From contig JAYPQK010000009.1 of assembly GCA_038131955.1 (NCBI GenBank), positions 310,001 through 374,000 on the forward strand: 64,000 nt of DNA, written 5' to 3'. The stretch is from SHAN690 sp038131955 (GTDB lineage: Bacteria > Bacteroidota > Bacteroidia > Flavobacteriales_G > Salibacteraceae). Position numbers and translations under genes: made by a program. Below the pieces are notes generated by a model. The model made no database searches and was not told where the DNA came from. It saw only the letters and a program-made list of their open reading frames with translations. This document shows, piece after piece, positions 1 to 9,629 of this stretch (position 1 is its first letter; the number at the start of each line of letters is the position of its first letter).

Positions 1-2
1 GG

Positions 3-2714
3 GCTTCTGTAGATAGCGAGATCACTACGCTTTTGAATAACATTCGTTCAAACGGGGGTAACGTTCGATTCCTTTCTTCAACGATGATCAGTCCATCATC
101 TATGGGCTTGATCGAAGAGTTCAAGACGTGGATGGAAAGCGGTAACGCTGAAGATCCTGTTATGACCGATTCAGCTGGAGCTCCAGTAGGTTCAGGTTCT
201 GCTTCCGTGAAGCACGTCATGTACGATGCAGTGTCTAGCGCCGCGATGATCGAAGCGAATAAGCGCACTCATGGTATTGCAGCGATACCAGGATATGATT
301 TCGATAAGGCCAAAGTGATCGTGAGCTTCGGAGCTGACTTCTTGGTCAACTGGATCAATCCGATCGGTTATGCTCGTGACTACGCGAAAGGACGTAATCC
401 TGAAGGCGAAATGAGCAAGCACTATCAGTTTGAGTCGGTCATGTCAACGACAGGATCGAATGCGGACGTTCGCGGTGCTATCAAGCCTTCTGAAATGGCG
501 GCCGCCGTTGCAATGCTTGGCAACGCCGTTGTAGGTATGATGGGTAAGGAGGGAGTTATCTCTGCTTCTTTGGTTGCAGACGATAATAACGTAGAAGCTA
601 AGATCAAGGACGCTGCCTCAAAGCTGGTTGCTGCAAGAGGCAAAGGCCTTGTGATCTCTGATTCAAACGATCCGAATGTTCAGACGATAGTTAATGGAAT
701 CAACGAAATGCTTGGCAACATTGGTTCTACCATCGACTTCAGTGAGACCACTAACCTTCGAAAGGGTAGTGATGCTGATGTAGCTGCGATGGTAGGTGAA
801 ATGAATGGCGGACAGGTTGATCTTCTGTTCGTGATGGATGCTGATCCGTCTTACACTATGCCAGGTGCATGGGGCTTTGCTGACGCAATGGCCAAGGTGA
901 AGAATGTTGTTTCCTTCGCTGAGAAACCAGACTTCACATCACAAGATGCTAAGTACGTATGTCCAACTCATCACTATCTAGAGAGCTGGAATGACGCGAA
1001 TCCTTATGGTGCTGAGGTTACCTTCAGTCAACCTGCGATCAACCCGATCAACAAGACGCGTCAGTGGCAGGATTCACTCCTTACTTGGATGGGATCTTCG
1101 GAGACGTATTACGATATACTTAAGAAGAAGTGGGATACCAATGTTACCGCCCAGGATGATCCTTCAGTGATCTTCGCGAGCAAGTGGAACAAGATCGTTC
1201 ACGATGGGGTAGGTACGATGGCTATGCCAGAAGAAGAGACCGCAGTTGAGCCTGTCTTCAATCCGGCGGCTGTTTCTTCAGCGGCTTCTGCTTTGACCAA
1301 ACCACAGGATGGTTGGGAAGTGACCTTCTACCTCAAGGCGGGTATCGGAATTGGAACCAATGCAGATAATCCTTGGTTGCAAGAGTTGCCAGATCCGGTT
1401 ACCAAAGTGGTATGGGATCAATATGTGACCATGAACCCAGTGGACATGGATCCAGAAGGCTTTGATCTGAATACACACTTGGGTGAGCAGCAGCGTTCTG
1501 GTATGGTCCGAATCACGGTGAATGGTGCTTCAATGGAGCTTCCGGTAGTGGCTGTTCCAGGTCAGAAGCGTGGAACTATTGGAGTGGCACTCGGATACGG
1601 TAAAGGATATGAAGGTGAGCGACTGATCGGTGAGAACGCATTCGCAATGTTGCCTGTTGCTAATGGCTTCATCCAGTACAGTGCGCCTGTGACCATCGAG
1701 AAGATCGAGCGTCGCTACAACATCGCTTCTACCCAGACTCAGCATACGATGATGGGTCGTAAGATCTTGAACGAAACTACGTTGACTGAGTTCAAGGGTA
1801 ACGATCGCGAGCACTGGAATCCATTGGTGAAGATCACCAACGCTTATGGTGAGAAGGTTACTGTCGACAAGCTTGACCTCTGGGCTGAGCACGACATCGA
1901 TCTAGGTCACCGTTGGGGATTGTCGATCGACTTGAACACGTGTATCGGTTGTGGAGCTTGTGTTACTGCTTGTCACTCTGAGAACAACGTTCCAGTAGTA
2001 GGTAAGGACGAAGTGAACCGCACCCGTTCTATGAGCTGGATGCGTATCGACCGTTACTTCAGCAGCGATGCCGATCCGGAGGTTCATGGTGACATCAACC
2101 AAGAAAAGGATTACCACGCGATGGAGATTCCATCAGCGTACCCAGAAGTAGGCTTCATGCCGGTGATGTGTCAGCACTGTAACCACGCTCCTTGTGAGAC
2201 GGTTTGTCCGGTTGCTGCTACTACACACAGTGATGAAGGTTACAACCAAATGACTTACAACCGTTGTATCGGTACACGTTACTGCGCGAACAACTGTCCA
2301 TTCAAGGTACGTCGCTTCAACTGGTTCAACTACGTTGGCGATAGCAAGTTCACCGATGTGAACCCATCTCAGGACAACTTGGCTCGCATGGTATTGAATC
2401 CAGATGTAGTTGTTCGTTCACGAGGTGTGATGGAGAAGTGCAGCTTGTGTGTGCAGCGCGTGCAAGCAGGTAAGTTGGAAGCGAAGAAGGCGGGTGAGCC
2501 AGTACGTGATGGTTCTATCCAGACGGCTTGTTCATCAGCATGTCCTACCAACGCGATCACCTTCGGCGACATCAACGATAAAAATTCACAAGTGTGTTCA
2601 CAGGCCATGAATGACCGTGCATACAACTTGTTGGAAGAGATCGGAGTTCAACCGAACGTATGGTATCAGACCAAAGTCAGAAACACAGAACCCAACGCAG
2701 AACAGACTGCTTGA
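3..2714 (+). CDS. actB: Alternative Complex III subunit B, molybdopterin-like/iron-sulfur protein (5' partial)
   Basis: The reading frame is open to the left window edge, so the N-terminus (with the expected Tat signal) is missing. The first part resembles the molybdopterin-oxidoreductase fold. In ActB proteins this fold has no Mo cofactor and serves as a scaffold. The last third is a ferredoxin-type domain carrying the Fe-S clusters: cysteine groups CIGCGACVTACH, CQHCNHAPCETVCP, CIGTRYCANNCP and CSLC...ACSSACP are all visible. Family knowledge: ActB sits on the periplasmic side and takes part in electron transfer from quinol to cytochrome c. It is the first gene of the visible act-cox operon; actA would lie upstream. 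Identification is firm from the motifs and the following actC-F. Confidence 0.95.
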   Translation, partial: ASVDSEITTLLNNIRSNGGNVRFLSSTMISPSSMGLIEEFKTWMESGNAEDPVMTDSAGAPVGSGSASVKHVMYDAVSSAAMIEANKRTHGIAAIPGYDFDKAKVIVSFGADFLVNWINPIGYARDYAKGRNPEGEMSKHYQFESVMSTTGSNADVRGAIKPSEMAAAVAMLGNAVVGMMGKEGVISASLVADDNNVEAKIKDAASKLVAARGKGLVISDSNDPNVQTIVNGINEMLGNIGSTIDFSETTNLRKGSDADVAAMVGEMNGGQVDLLFVMDADPSYTMPGAWGFADAMAKVKNVVSFAEKPDFTSQDAKYVCPTHHYLESWNDANPYGAEVTFSQPAINPINKTRQWQDSLLTWMGSSETYYDILKKKWDTNVTAQDDPSVIFASKWNKIVHDGVGTMAMPEEETAVEPVFNPAAVSSAASALTKPQDGWEVTFYLKAGIGIGTNADNPWLQELPDPVTKVVWDQYVTMNPVDMDPEGFDLNTHLGEQQRSGMVRITVNGASMELPVVAVPGQKRGTIGVALGYGKGYEGERLIGENAFAMLPVANGFIQYSAPVTIEKIERRYNIASTQTQHTMMGRKILNETTLTEFKGNDREHWNPLVKITNAYGEKVTVDKLDLWAEHDIDLGHRWGLSIDLNTCIGCGACVTACHSENNVPVVGKDEVNRTRSMSWMRIDRYFSSDADPEVHGDINQEKDYHAMEIPSAYPEVGFMPVMCQHCNHAPCETVCPVAATTHSDEGYNQMTYNRCIGTRYCANNCPFKVRRFNWFNYVGDSKFTDVNPSQDNLARMVLNPDVVVRSRGVMEKCSLCVQRVQAGKLEAKKAGEPVRDGSIQTACSSACPTNAITFGDINDKNSQVCSQAMNDRAYNLLEEIGVQPNVWYQTKVRNTEPNAEQTA

Positions 2715-2736
2715 AATAATTGAATAACTCATTCTT

Positions 2737-4109
2737 ATGCAAAGAGAATCAGCGATAAGAGAGCCCCTCATCTTAGGTAATAAGACTTACCACGACATTA
2801 CCGAGGATGTATGTGCTCCTGTAGAGGGAAAGGCCAATAAGTATTGGTACATCGTATTCTCCCTTTCCGTGATGGTAGCCCTTTGGGGTGTAGGGTGTAT
2901 TCTCTACACGATCGGTCGAGGTATCGGTACCTGGGGTCTTAACACCACGGTTGACTGGGCTTGGGACATCACCAACTTCGTATGGTGGGTCGGTATTGGT
3001 CACGCGGGAACGCTGATCTCTGCCGTACTTCTATTGTTCCGTCAGAAGTGGAGAATGGCCATCAACCGTTCAGCAGAAGCGATGACTCATCTTCGCGGTG
3101 ATCATGGCGGCTTTGTTCCCAGGGTATCCACATGGGACGTATCTGGATGGCATATTGGGTATTCCCAATTCCAAACCAGTTCGGTTCGCTTTGGGTTAAC
3201 TTCAACTCGCCACTCCTCTGGGACGTATTTGCGATCTCAACTTATTTCTCGGTTTCACTTGTGTTCTGGTACATCGGTTTGATCCCTGACTTTGCGACCA
3301 TCCGCGACCGTGCAGTGAAGCCGGTTTCTAAGATGGCCTACAGCGTTCTTAGCTTCGGCTGGACAGGTAACGCCAAGGCTTGGATTCGTTTCGAAGAAGT
3401 TTCTCTCGTGTTGGCTGGTCTTGCAACTCCACTGGTATTCTCGGTTCACTCGATCGTATCTATGGACTTTGCTACTTCAGTCATTCCAGGATGGCACACC
3501 ACGATCTTCCCGCCATACTTCGTTGCGGGTGCGATCTTCTCTGGTTTTGCCATGGTACAAACACTCCTCTTGATCGCACGTAAGGTGTTGAGTCTTGAAG
3601 CTTACATCACCGTGAAGCACTCTGAGTTGATGAACATCATCATCGTGGTTACAGGTTCTATGGTGGGTGTTGCTTATCTCTCGGAGCTTTTCATCTCTTG
3701 GTATTCAGGAGTCGAATATGAAGGATATGCATTTATGAACCGAGCTACCGGTCCTTACTGGTGGGCATACTGGTCCATGATGTCATGTAACGTGATCATC
3801 CCACAGCTCTTCTGGTTCAAGAAGATCCGTCGTAGTCTGGTTGCGTCATTCATCCTCTCCATCTTCGTGAACATCGGTATGTGGTTCGAGCGATTCGTGA
3901 TCATCGTAACCTCATTGCACCGTGACTTCATTCCATCGAGCTGGAGCATGTTCCACCCAACGTTCGTTGACATCGGAATCTTCTTGGGAACCATCGGGAT
4001 ATTCTTTACACTGTTCTTGTTGTTCAGCCGTTTCTTCCCGGTATTGGCTTTGAACGAATTGAAGTCTATCCTTAAGTCTTCTGGTGAGAATTATAAAAAC
4101 CAACACTGA
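2737..4109 (+). CDS. actC: Alternative Complex III subunit C, NrfD-like membrane protein, with two frame breaks
   Basis: This polytopic NrfD/PsrC-family quinol-binding subunit of Alternative Complex III is broken into two reading frames as given. The N-terminal part reads normally through ...NRSAEAMT (to 3087). One extra base near 3088 moves the frame; 3089-3124 then reads IFAVIMAALFPG. A second extra base near 3125 moves it again, and 3126 onward reads IHMGRIWMAYWVFP to the stop. Joining the three pieces restores a continuous, family-like membrane helix and a protein of about 456 residues, the expected length. Two compensable one-base insertions 37 bases apart in an otherwise intact gene of an essential-looking operon suggest sequencing or assembly error more than decay, but the sequence alone cannot decide. 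Starts 22 bases after actB. Confidence 0.88.
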
Positions 4110-4110
4110 A

Positions 4111-4635
4111 ATGAGTAAGGCGATCTACGCACTGTACAATGATGACGAGGTGATGGTAGATGGTGCCAAGAGCATCCTCTCCAAGAACATTCGCATCAAG
4201 GATGTTTACTCTCCGTTTCCGGTTCACGGTTTGGAGAACGTACTCGGCATCAAATGGACCCGCTTGGCCATCACAGCATTCCTCTATGGTTTGACTGCGA
4301 CTACCTTGGCTTTGATCGGTATGTGGTTCTTTATGATCGATGATTGGGCGATGAACATTGGTGGTAAGCCAAATAACTACCTGTATCAGAACCTTCCGGC
4401 GTTCATTCCGATTACGTTCGAATTCACGGTGCTTTGTGCAGCACACGGTATGGCATTGACCTACTTCATTCGTAACCGTACATTCCCTGGGATGAAGGCT
4501 CGAAACCCACATCCACGCACAACGGATGACCACTTCGCGATCGAGATCGACCGTGAGGAGAATGCAGGCATGAGCGCTGATGAGATCCGCACTGTACTGC
4601 AAGAGACGAACCCAGTTGAAATCTTTGAAAAATAG
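4111..4635 (+). CDS. actD: Alternative Complex III subunit D (DUF3341 membrane protein)
   Basis: A 174-residue protein beginning MSKAIYALYNDDEVM, with a short soluble N-terminal domain (containing YSPFPVHGLE, the usual ActD signature), two hydrophobic membrane segments (about residues 52-75 and 92-118) and an acidic C-terminal tail. ActD is a structural membrane subunit of the quinol:cytochrome c oxidoreductase. I chose the ATG at 4111, one base after the actC stop, over an in-frame GTG at 4084 inside actC, because family members begin at this position. Operon position between actC and actE supports the call. Confidence 0.93.
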   Translation: MSKAIYALYNDDEVMVDGAKSILSKNIRIKDVYSPFPVHGLENVLGIKWTRLAITAFLYGLTATTLALIGMWFFMIDDWAMNIGGKPNNYLYQNLPAFIPITFEFTVLCAAHGMALTYFIRNRTFPGMKARNPHPRTTDDHFAIEIDREENAGMSADEIRTVLQETNPVEIFEK

Positions 4636-4637
4636 GC

Positions 4638-5285
4638 ATGAGAACGATGAAACTTAACGCGCTTACTCAGTTTGCCATTGTAGCGTCGGCTTTGTTCCTC
4701 GCTTCATGTGGTAACACTCCACAAAGCCCTGGTATCGAGTACATGCCTGATATGTACCGCACGCCGGCATTGGAGCCATACGCAGGTAACAGCAACTACG
4801 CTGATAGCATGGAGGCTCGTCTTCCAGCTGAGGGTTCTATCCCTCGTGGATACCTTCCTTATGGTATTCCAAACACCGTGGAAGGCTATGAAATGGCTGG
4901 TTCACTTCTCAAGAATCCATACGCGGCATCTGAAGATGTGGTGAATGAAGGAAAAGAGATCTACACGAAATTCTGTGTGCACTGTCACGGTAAGAGTGGT
5001 ATGGGCGATGGTCCTACCGTAACGGCTGGTCACCCACCGCCCCCAGCTTACAACAGTGCCTCATTGAAGAATCTTCCTGAAGGAAAGATGTTCCACACCA
5101 TTACCTATGGTAAGAACTTGATGGGAGCACACTCTTCTCAATTGAATGTGGAGGAGCGCTGGAAGGTGATCCGCTACGTACAGACCCTTCAGAACCCTGA
5201 CGGTGATAAAGAAGAAGAGGCGAGTACAGAAGAATCAACAGCGGAAGGCGATGCAGTTGCCGCTGAAACTGAAATGAATAACTAA
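4638..5285 (+). CDS. actE: Alternative Complex III subunit E, monohaem cytochrome c lipoprotein
   Basis: A 215-residue exported cytochrome c. The N-terminus is a lipoprotein signal ending LASC, with Cys24 as the likely lipidated residue. The haem-binding motif CVHCH lies at residues 113-117, followed by KSGMGDGP, typical of class I cytochromes. A later methionine (LMGAH) is the likely sixth haem ligand. The C-terminus is a highly acidic, low-complexity tail rich in E, A and T. Family role: carries electrons between the iron-sulfur/haem part of Alternative Complex III and the oxidase. It starts two bases after actD. An internal ATG three codons on is an alternative start. Confidence 0.93.
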   Translation: MRTMKLNALTQFAIVASALFLASCGNTPQSPGIEYMPDMYRTPALEPYAGNSNYADSMEARLPAEGSIPRGYLPYGIPNTVEGYEMAGSLLKNPYAASEDVVNEGKEIYTKFCVHCHGKSGMGDGPTVTAGHPPPPAYNSASLKNLPEGKMFHTITYGKNLMGAHSSQLNVEERWKVIRYVQTLQNPDGDKEEEASTEESTAEGDAVAAETEMNN

Positions 5286-5301
5286 GAAAGAGATCACGAC
5301 T

Positions 5302-6507
5302 ATGGAATACGCATTTGAAGGCAGAGCCAAGCGAACCACGTTCATCTTGATGGCGATCGGACTGTTGTCTATCGTCCTTGGGTTCTTTGGCGGTGATCAT
5401 GCTGGCAACAGAGTGTTGACGAGCATCTTTATCAGTGGTTTCTTTTTCTTTAGCGTGGGTCTTGCAGGAACATTCTTCCTCGCAGTGCAGTACGCAGCCG
5501 AATCTGGCTGGCCGACGGTATTGAAGCGAGTGATGGAAGGCGTTGCTGCCTACACTCCGATCGGAGCAGTTACCTTGTTGGTGTTGTTCCTAATGGCAAC
5601 CTTCCACATCGGTGATTTTCACCTTTACCACTGGATGGATCACAACTTGTTTGATCCTACCCACGAAGATTACGACCAGATCATAGCGAAGAAAGAGCCT
5701 TACCTCAACAAGCCTTTCTGGTGGATCCGTACCTTGGTTTACCTAGGAGCTTATGTTTGGTTCACGATGCTTTTCAGAAAGCGTTCATTGATGGAAGACA
5801 ACCCATTGGAGGACGAGAAGGGCTTCTTCAATAAGAACCGTACCCTCGCCGCTATCTTCTTGGTATTCTTTGGATACACTTCTGTTACCGCTAGCTGGGA
5901 CTGGTTGATGAGTATTGATACACACTGGTTCTCTACCATCTATGGTTGGTACATCTTCTCAGGAATGTGGATCGCCGGAATGGTCATGATGACCTTGTTG
6001 GTAGTGTACTTGAAGAGCAAAGGCCTGATGGAGTTTGTTAACGACAGCCACATGCACGATATGGGTAAGTGGGTGTTTGCGATCTCCTTCCTTTGGACAT
6101 ACTTGTTCTTCTGTCAGTTCATGCTCTATTGGTATTCTAACATTCCGGAAGAAGTAGCTTACTACCAAGCTCGTATCGATGATTACTCTTGGTTATTCTG
6201 GGGAACTGTATTGATCAACTTCGTTTTCCCAATGCTTCTTTTGATGTCAAAGGATGCGAAGAAGAACGCTGGTTTCTTGGTGTTCGTGGGTGTGATCATC
6301 TTCTTCGGTCACTGGATGGATGTCTTCATGATCGTTTCTCCAGGTGTGATGAAAGATCATGCAACAATTGGATTGGTTGAAGTAGGAACATTCCTTGGTT
6401 TCCTGGGTTTATTCCTTTACATCGTCTTGAATGCTTTGTCTAAGCGTTCGCTCCTCGTTAAGGGCCACCCACTGCTCGAGGAAAGTCTTCACCACCACAT
6501 TAATTAA
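5302..6507 (+). CDS. actF: Alternative Complex III subunit F, polytopic membrane protein
   Basis: A 401-residue integral membrane protein with about ten hydrophobic segments, collinear with ActF, the second quinol-side membrane subunit related to ActC. Visible family features include the aromatic helix region containing SWDWLMSIDTHWFSTIYGWY and a histidine-rich C-terminus (LHHHIN). It lies 16 bases after actE and 25 before coxB, within one operon. Identification rests on length, membrane pattern and gene order; I see no frame disruption. Confidence 0.92.
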   Translation: MEYAFEGRAKRTTFILMAIGLLSIVLGFFGGDHAGNRVLTSIFISGFFFFSVGLAGTFFLAVQYAAESGWPTVLKRVMEGVAAYTPIGAVTLLVLFLMATFHIGDFHLYHWMDHNLFDPTHEDYDQIIAKKEPYLNKPFWWIRTLVYLGAYVWFTMLFRKRSLMEDNPLEDEKGFFNKNRTLAAIFLVFFGYTSVTASWDWLMSIDTHWFSTIYGWYIFSGMWIAGMVMMTLLVVYLKSKGLMEFVNDSHMHDMGKWVFAISFLWTYLFFCQFMLYWYSNIPEEVAYYQARIDDYSWLFWGTVLINFVFPMLLLMSKDAKKNAGFLVFVGVIIFFGHWMDVFMIVSPGVMKDHATIGLVEVGTFLGFLGLFLYIVLNALSKRSLLVKGHPLLEESLHHHIN

Positions 6508-6532
6508 AAGTTTAAACTCTAGATAAGAGAAC

Positions 6533-7747
6533 ATGGTAACGTTTCTGATCATAGTAGCAATCGTCCTGGCGGGACTCGCCATCATGCAGTTGATGCGTGT
6601 ATTCGAAGGGACAACCAAGTTGAAGGGCGGCGACAATACGCTTCCTACCAACAGCGAAAACATCTACCAAAGTAGGATGATGCTCGCCTTCGTTGCGGGG
6701 TACTTCATCTTCTTCGCGTGGTTGATGGCAGAGTTTGGAGACAAGCTTCTTCCTGAGTCAGCTTCCGAGCATGGGGTTGTGCTTGACAACCTGTTGAACT
6801 TCAACTTTGCGATCATCACCTTAGTGTTTGTGATCACGCATGTGGCTTTGTTCTACTTCGCTTACAAGTATGTGTTCTCATCTGAGCGCAAGGCGTTGTT
6901 CTTTACGCACAGTAACAAACTGGAGCTTCTTTGGACAACCGTTCCTGCGGTATTCCTTGCTGTGATCATCGTGTATGGTCTTAACGCTTGGTGGGACATT
7001 ACCGATGATGCGCCTGCGGGTTCATTGAACATCGAGTTGTATCCAAAGCAATTCGACTGGACGGCTCGCTACGCAGGATCTGACACAACGCTTGGTGCTT
7101 CGAATTACAACATGATCTCAGGAACCAATCCACTTGGATTGATTACTAAGGGTTCGATCGCTGCCTTCACTGCTGAGCTTCGCGAAGAGGTGGTAGGTTT
7201 GAAGGAGCAATTGGAAGCCGCTCCTAAGGGTGGTTTAAAAGAAGAAGAGTTGACCGAGACGATCGCTAAGCGCGAACGTCAATTGAAGCGTATCGCGACA
7301 TTCGAGTCGTTGAATGAGGCTTCATTGGCCGCTGGTAACGATGACGTACTCGTGAAGAATGAATTTTACATTCCGGTGAACCGAAGCGTCAATTTTACGT
7401 TCCGTAGTCGTGATGTGATTCATAGTGCATACATGCCTCACTTCCGAGCTCAAATGAACTGTGTACCTGGTATGACAACTTCATTCAACTTCCTTCCGAC
7501 CTTCACTACGGCAGAGATGCGTCAGAAGACAGGAAACGATGAGTTTGAGTACTACTTGCTTTGTAACAAGATCTGTGGAGCAGCGCACTACAACATGAAA
7601 ATGGTGATCAAGGTTGTTTCTGAAGAGGAATACAATAACTGGATCAGCGAGCAAAAGACCTTCGCTGAAAGCTTTCAACCGGCTGAAGAAGGTATGACCG
7701 AAGTAAACCAACCTACCGGTAACGAAATTTCAATGATCGAACAATAA
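6533..7747 (+). CDS. coxB: Cytochrome c oxidase subunit II
   Basis: A 404-residue subunit II. It has an N-terminal hydrophobic anchor, two further helices typical of subunit II (around residues 45-65 and 85-115), and a periplasmic cupredoxin domain that holds the binuclear CuA centre. Ligands visible: His297 (IHS), then C344-NKI-C348-GAA-H352-YN-M355. A charged, probably coiled segment at about 215-265 (ELREEVVGLKEQLEAAPK) is inserted before the cupredoxin core. There is no C-terminal cytochrome c domain, so this is an aa3-type rather than caa3-type subunit; ActE presumably delivers electrons. The residue between the CuA cysteines is Lys instead of the textbook Glu, which I believe is common in this phylum. 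Confidence 0.95.
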   Translation: MVTFLIIVAIVLAGLAIMQLMRVFEGTTKLKGGDNTLPTNSENIYQSRMMLAFVAGYFIFFAWLMAEFGDKLLPESASEHGVVLDNLLNFNFAIITLVFVITHVALFYFAYKYVFSSERKALFFTHSNKLELLWTTVPAVFLAVIIVYGLNAWWDITDDAPAGSLNIELYPKQFDWTARYAGSDTTLGASNYNMISGTNPLGLITKGSIAAFTAELREEVVGLKEQLEAAPKGGLKEEELTETIAKRERQLKRIATFESLNEASLAAGNDDVLVKNEFYIPVNRSVNFTFRSRDVIHSAYMPHFRAQMNCVPGMTTSFNFLPTFTTAEMRQKTGNDEFEYYLLCNKICGAAHYNMKMVIKVVSEEEYNNWISEQKTFAESFQPAEEGMTEVNQPTGNEISMIEQ

Positions 7748-7752
7748 ATAAT

Positions 7753-9540
7753 ATGGCAACAGCAGCAGCACATAACACCGATCATCACCACGAGGAAACG
7801 TTCGTATCGAAGTACATCTTCAGTATGGACCACAAAATGATCTCGAAGCAATTCTTGATCACAGGTATGATCATGGCCGTGATCGGTATGATCATGTCGT
7901 CCTTGTTCCGTTTGCAGTTGGGATGGCAAGGAGAATCTTTTGCAGTCCTGAACTTCTTCTTGGGAGATAAGTGGGCTCCTGACGGAATTCTGGATCCAAA
8001 CATGTATCTCGCGTTGGTGACCATCCATGGTACCATCATGGTATTCTTCCTTTTGACGGGAGGATTGAGTGGAACTTTCGCCAACCTGCTTATTCCATTG
8101 CAGATCGGTGCTCGTGATATGGCATCGGGCTTCATCAACATGTTGTCCTACTGGTTTTTCCTTGCATCCAGCGTTATCATGGTATTCTCACTTTTCGTTG
8201 AGACAGGACCCGCTTCCGGTGGTTGGACCGTTTATCCTCCATTGAGTGCCCTCCCTCAGGCTATGCCTGGGTCAGGAATGGGGATGACTCTTTGGTTGGT
8301 GAGTATGTCATTGTTCATCGTTTCTTCTCTCCTTGGAGGATTGAACTACGTGGTAACGGTGATCAACCTTCGTACGAAGGGTATGACTATGACGCGGTTG
8401 CCTTTGAGCGTCTGGGCTCTTTTCGTGACAGCCATCATTGGTGTCCTTTCCTTCCCAGTCCTCTTCTCAGCAGCCTTGTTGTTGATCTTCGACCGTATGT
8501 TCGGTACTAGCTTCTACTTGAGTGATATTCATATCGCAGGTGAAGTTCTCGAGCAAACTGGTGGTAGCCCGATCCTTTATGAGCACTTGTTCTGGTTCTT
8601 GGGTCACCCTGAAGTATACATCGTATTGCTTCCTGCATTGGGAATCACCTCTGAAGTGATCGCGACCAACGCCCGCAAGCCGATCTTCGGTTACCGTGCG
8701 ATGATCGGTTCGATCTTAGCGATCGCATTCCTTTCGTTCATCGTTTGGGGTCACCACATGTTCATAACGGGAATGAATCCATTCTTGGGTGCTGTCTTTA
8801 CGTTCACTACACTCTTGATCGCGATTCCATCTGCGGTGAAGGCGTTCAACTACATTACGACCCTCTGGAAGGGTAACATTCGTTTCACACCCGCTATGCT
8901 GTTCTCGATCGGTATGGTTTCTACCTTCATCTCAGGGGGGGTTACCGGTATCATCTTGGCGGATAGCGCCCTTGACATCAACTTGCACGATACCTACTTC
9001 GTAGTGGCTCACTTCCACATCGTAATGGGACTGTCAGCGGTATTAGCTATGTATGCTGGTGTGTATCACTGGTTCCCTAAAATGTATGGTAAGATGATGA
9101 ACCGAAAGTTGGGCTATGCGCACTTCTGGTTGACGTTTGTGTGTGCCTATGGCGTGTTCTTCCCTCAGCACTTCTTGGGACTAGCGGGTGTGCCTCGTCG
9201 TTACTACACGAATTCAGAATTCCCCATGTTCGATGAGTTTGTCGGACTGAATGAGTTGGTTTCCATTTTCGCCATCGTAGGCGCTTTGGCTCAGTTCATC
9301 TTCATGTTCAACTTCTTCTACAGCATGGCTCGTGGACAGAAGGCTACAGAGAACCCATGGGGCTCAAATACATTGGAGTGGACAACTCCGGTAGAGCACA
9401 TCCACGGAAACTGGCCTGGACCACTGCCTACTGTTCACCGTTGGGCATATGACTACAGCAAGCCAGGTAAGGAGCAAGACTTCGTTCCACAGACCGTTCC
9501 GCTAGAAGATGGCGAGATGGATGGAGGAGCAGGTCACTGA
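7753..9540 (+). CDS. coxA: Cytochrome c oxidase subunit I
   Basis: A 595-residue haem-copper oxidase catalytic subunit. Visible landmarks: the low-spin haem histidine in VTIHGTIMVFF; the CuB/active-site tyrosine and histidine in WFLGHPEVYIVLLPALG; the CuB histidine pair in WGHHMFITGM; and the haem a/a3 histidines in HDTYFVVAHFHIVMG. This supports a proton-pumping A-type oxidase. The gene begins five bases after coxB and is followed by a strong terminator, so coxC (subunit III) is not in this operon, at least not downstream. N-terminal HHHEE may be a metal-tolerant linker of no known role. Confidence 0.96.
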   Translation: MATAAAHNTDHHHEETFVSKYIFSMDHKMISKQFLITGMIMAVIGMIMSSLFRLQLGWQGESFAVLNFFLGDKWAPDGILDPNMYLALVTIHGTIMVFFLLTGGLSGTFANLLIPLQIGARDMASGFINMLSYWFFLASSVIMVFSLFVETGPASGGWTVYPPLSALPQAMPGSGMGMTLWLVSMSLFIVSSLLGGLNYVVTVINLRTKGMTMTRLPLSVWALFVTAIIGVLSFPVLFSAALLLIFDRMFGTSFYLSDIHIAGEVLEQTGGSPILYEHLFWFLGHPEVYIVLLPALGITSEVIATNARKPIFGYRAMIGSILAIAFLSFIVWGHHMFITGMNPFLGAVFTFTTLLIAIPSAVKAFNYITTLWKGNIRFTPAMLFSIGMVSTFISGGVTGIILADSALDINLHDTYFVVAHFHIVMGLSAVLAMYAGVYHWFPKMYGKMMNRKLGYAHFWLTFVCAYGVFFPQHFLGLAGVPRRYYTNSEFPMFDEFVGLNELVSIFAIVGALAQFIFMFNFFYSMARGQKATENPWGSNTLEWTTPVEHIHGNWPGPLPTVHRWAYDYSKPGKEQDFVPQTVPLEDGEMDGGAGH

Positions 9541-9561
9541 TCCTGAATCTTGATAATGTTT

Positions 9562-9589
9562 AAAACCCGCTGAATAAGCGGGTTTTTTT
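9562..9589 (+). terminator. Rho-independent terminator after coxA
   Basis: A perfect inverted repeat AAAACCCGC / GCGGGTTTT (9562-9570 with 9578-9586) with a seven-base loop, followed by more T residues. It lies 21 bases after the coxA stop and closes the act-cox operon. Confidence 0.9.
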
Positions 9590-9616
9590 ATGCTCAAAAT
9601 GTCCCTTAGCACTGCC

Positions 9617-9624
9617 TACATTTG
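9617..9624 (+). promoter_or_regulatory. Bacteroidota -7 box TACATTTG before ruvB
   Basis: TACATTTG matches the TAnnTTTG -7 consensus of the Bacteroidota primary sigma factor. It ends only five bases before the ruvB ATG, so the transcript would begin at or within a few bases of the start codon (a leaderless or nearly leaderless message). I see no clear -33 TTTG at the usual distance. Confidence 0.55.
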
Positions 9625-9629
9625 TGTCA

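Noticed and set aside
7562..7597. Lys in place of Glu between the CuA cysteines of CoxB
   Set aside because: As far as I recall CNKICG is usual in Bacteroidota subunit II, so it is not a sign of lost function.
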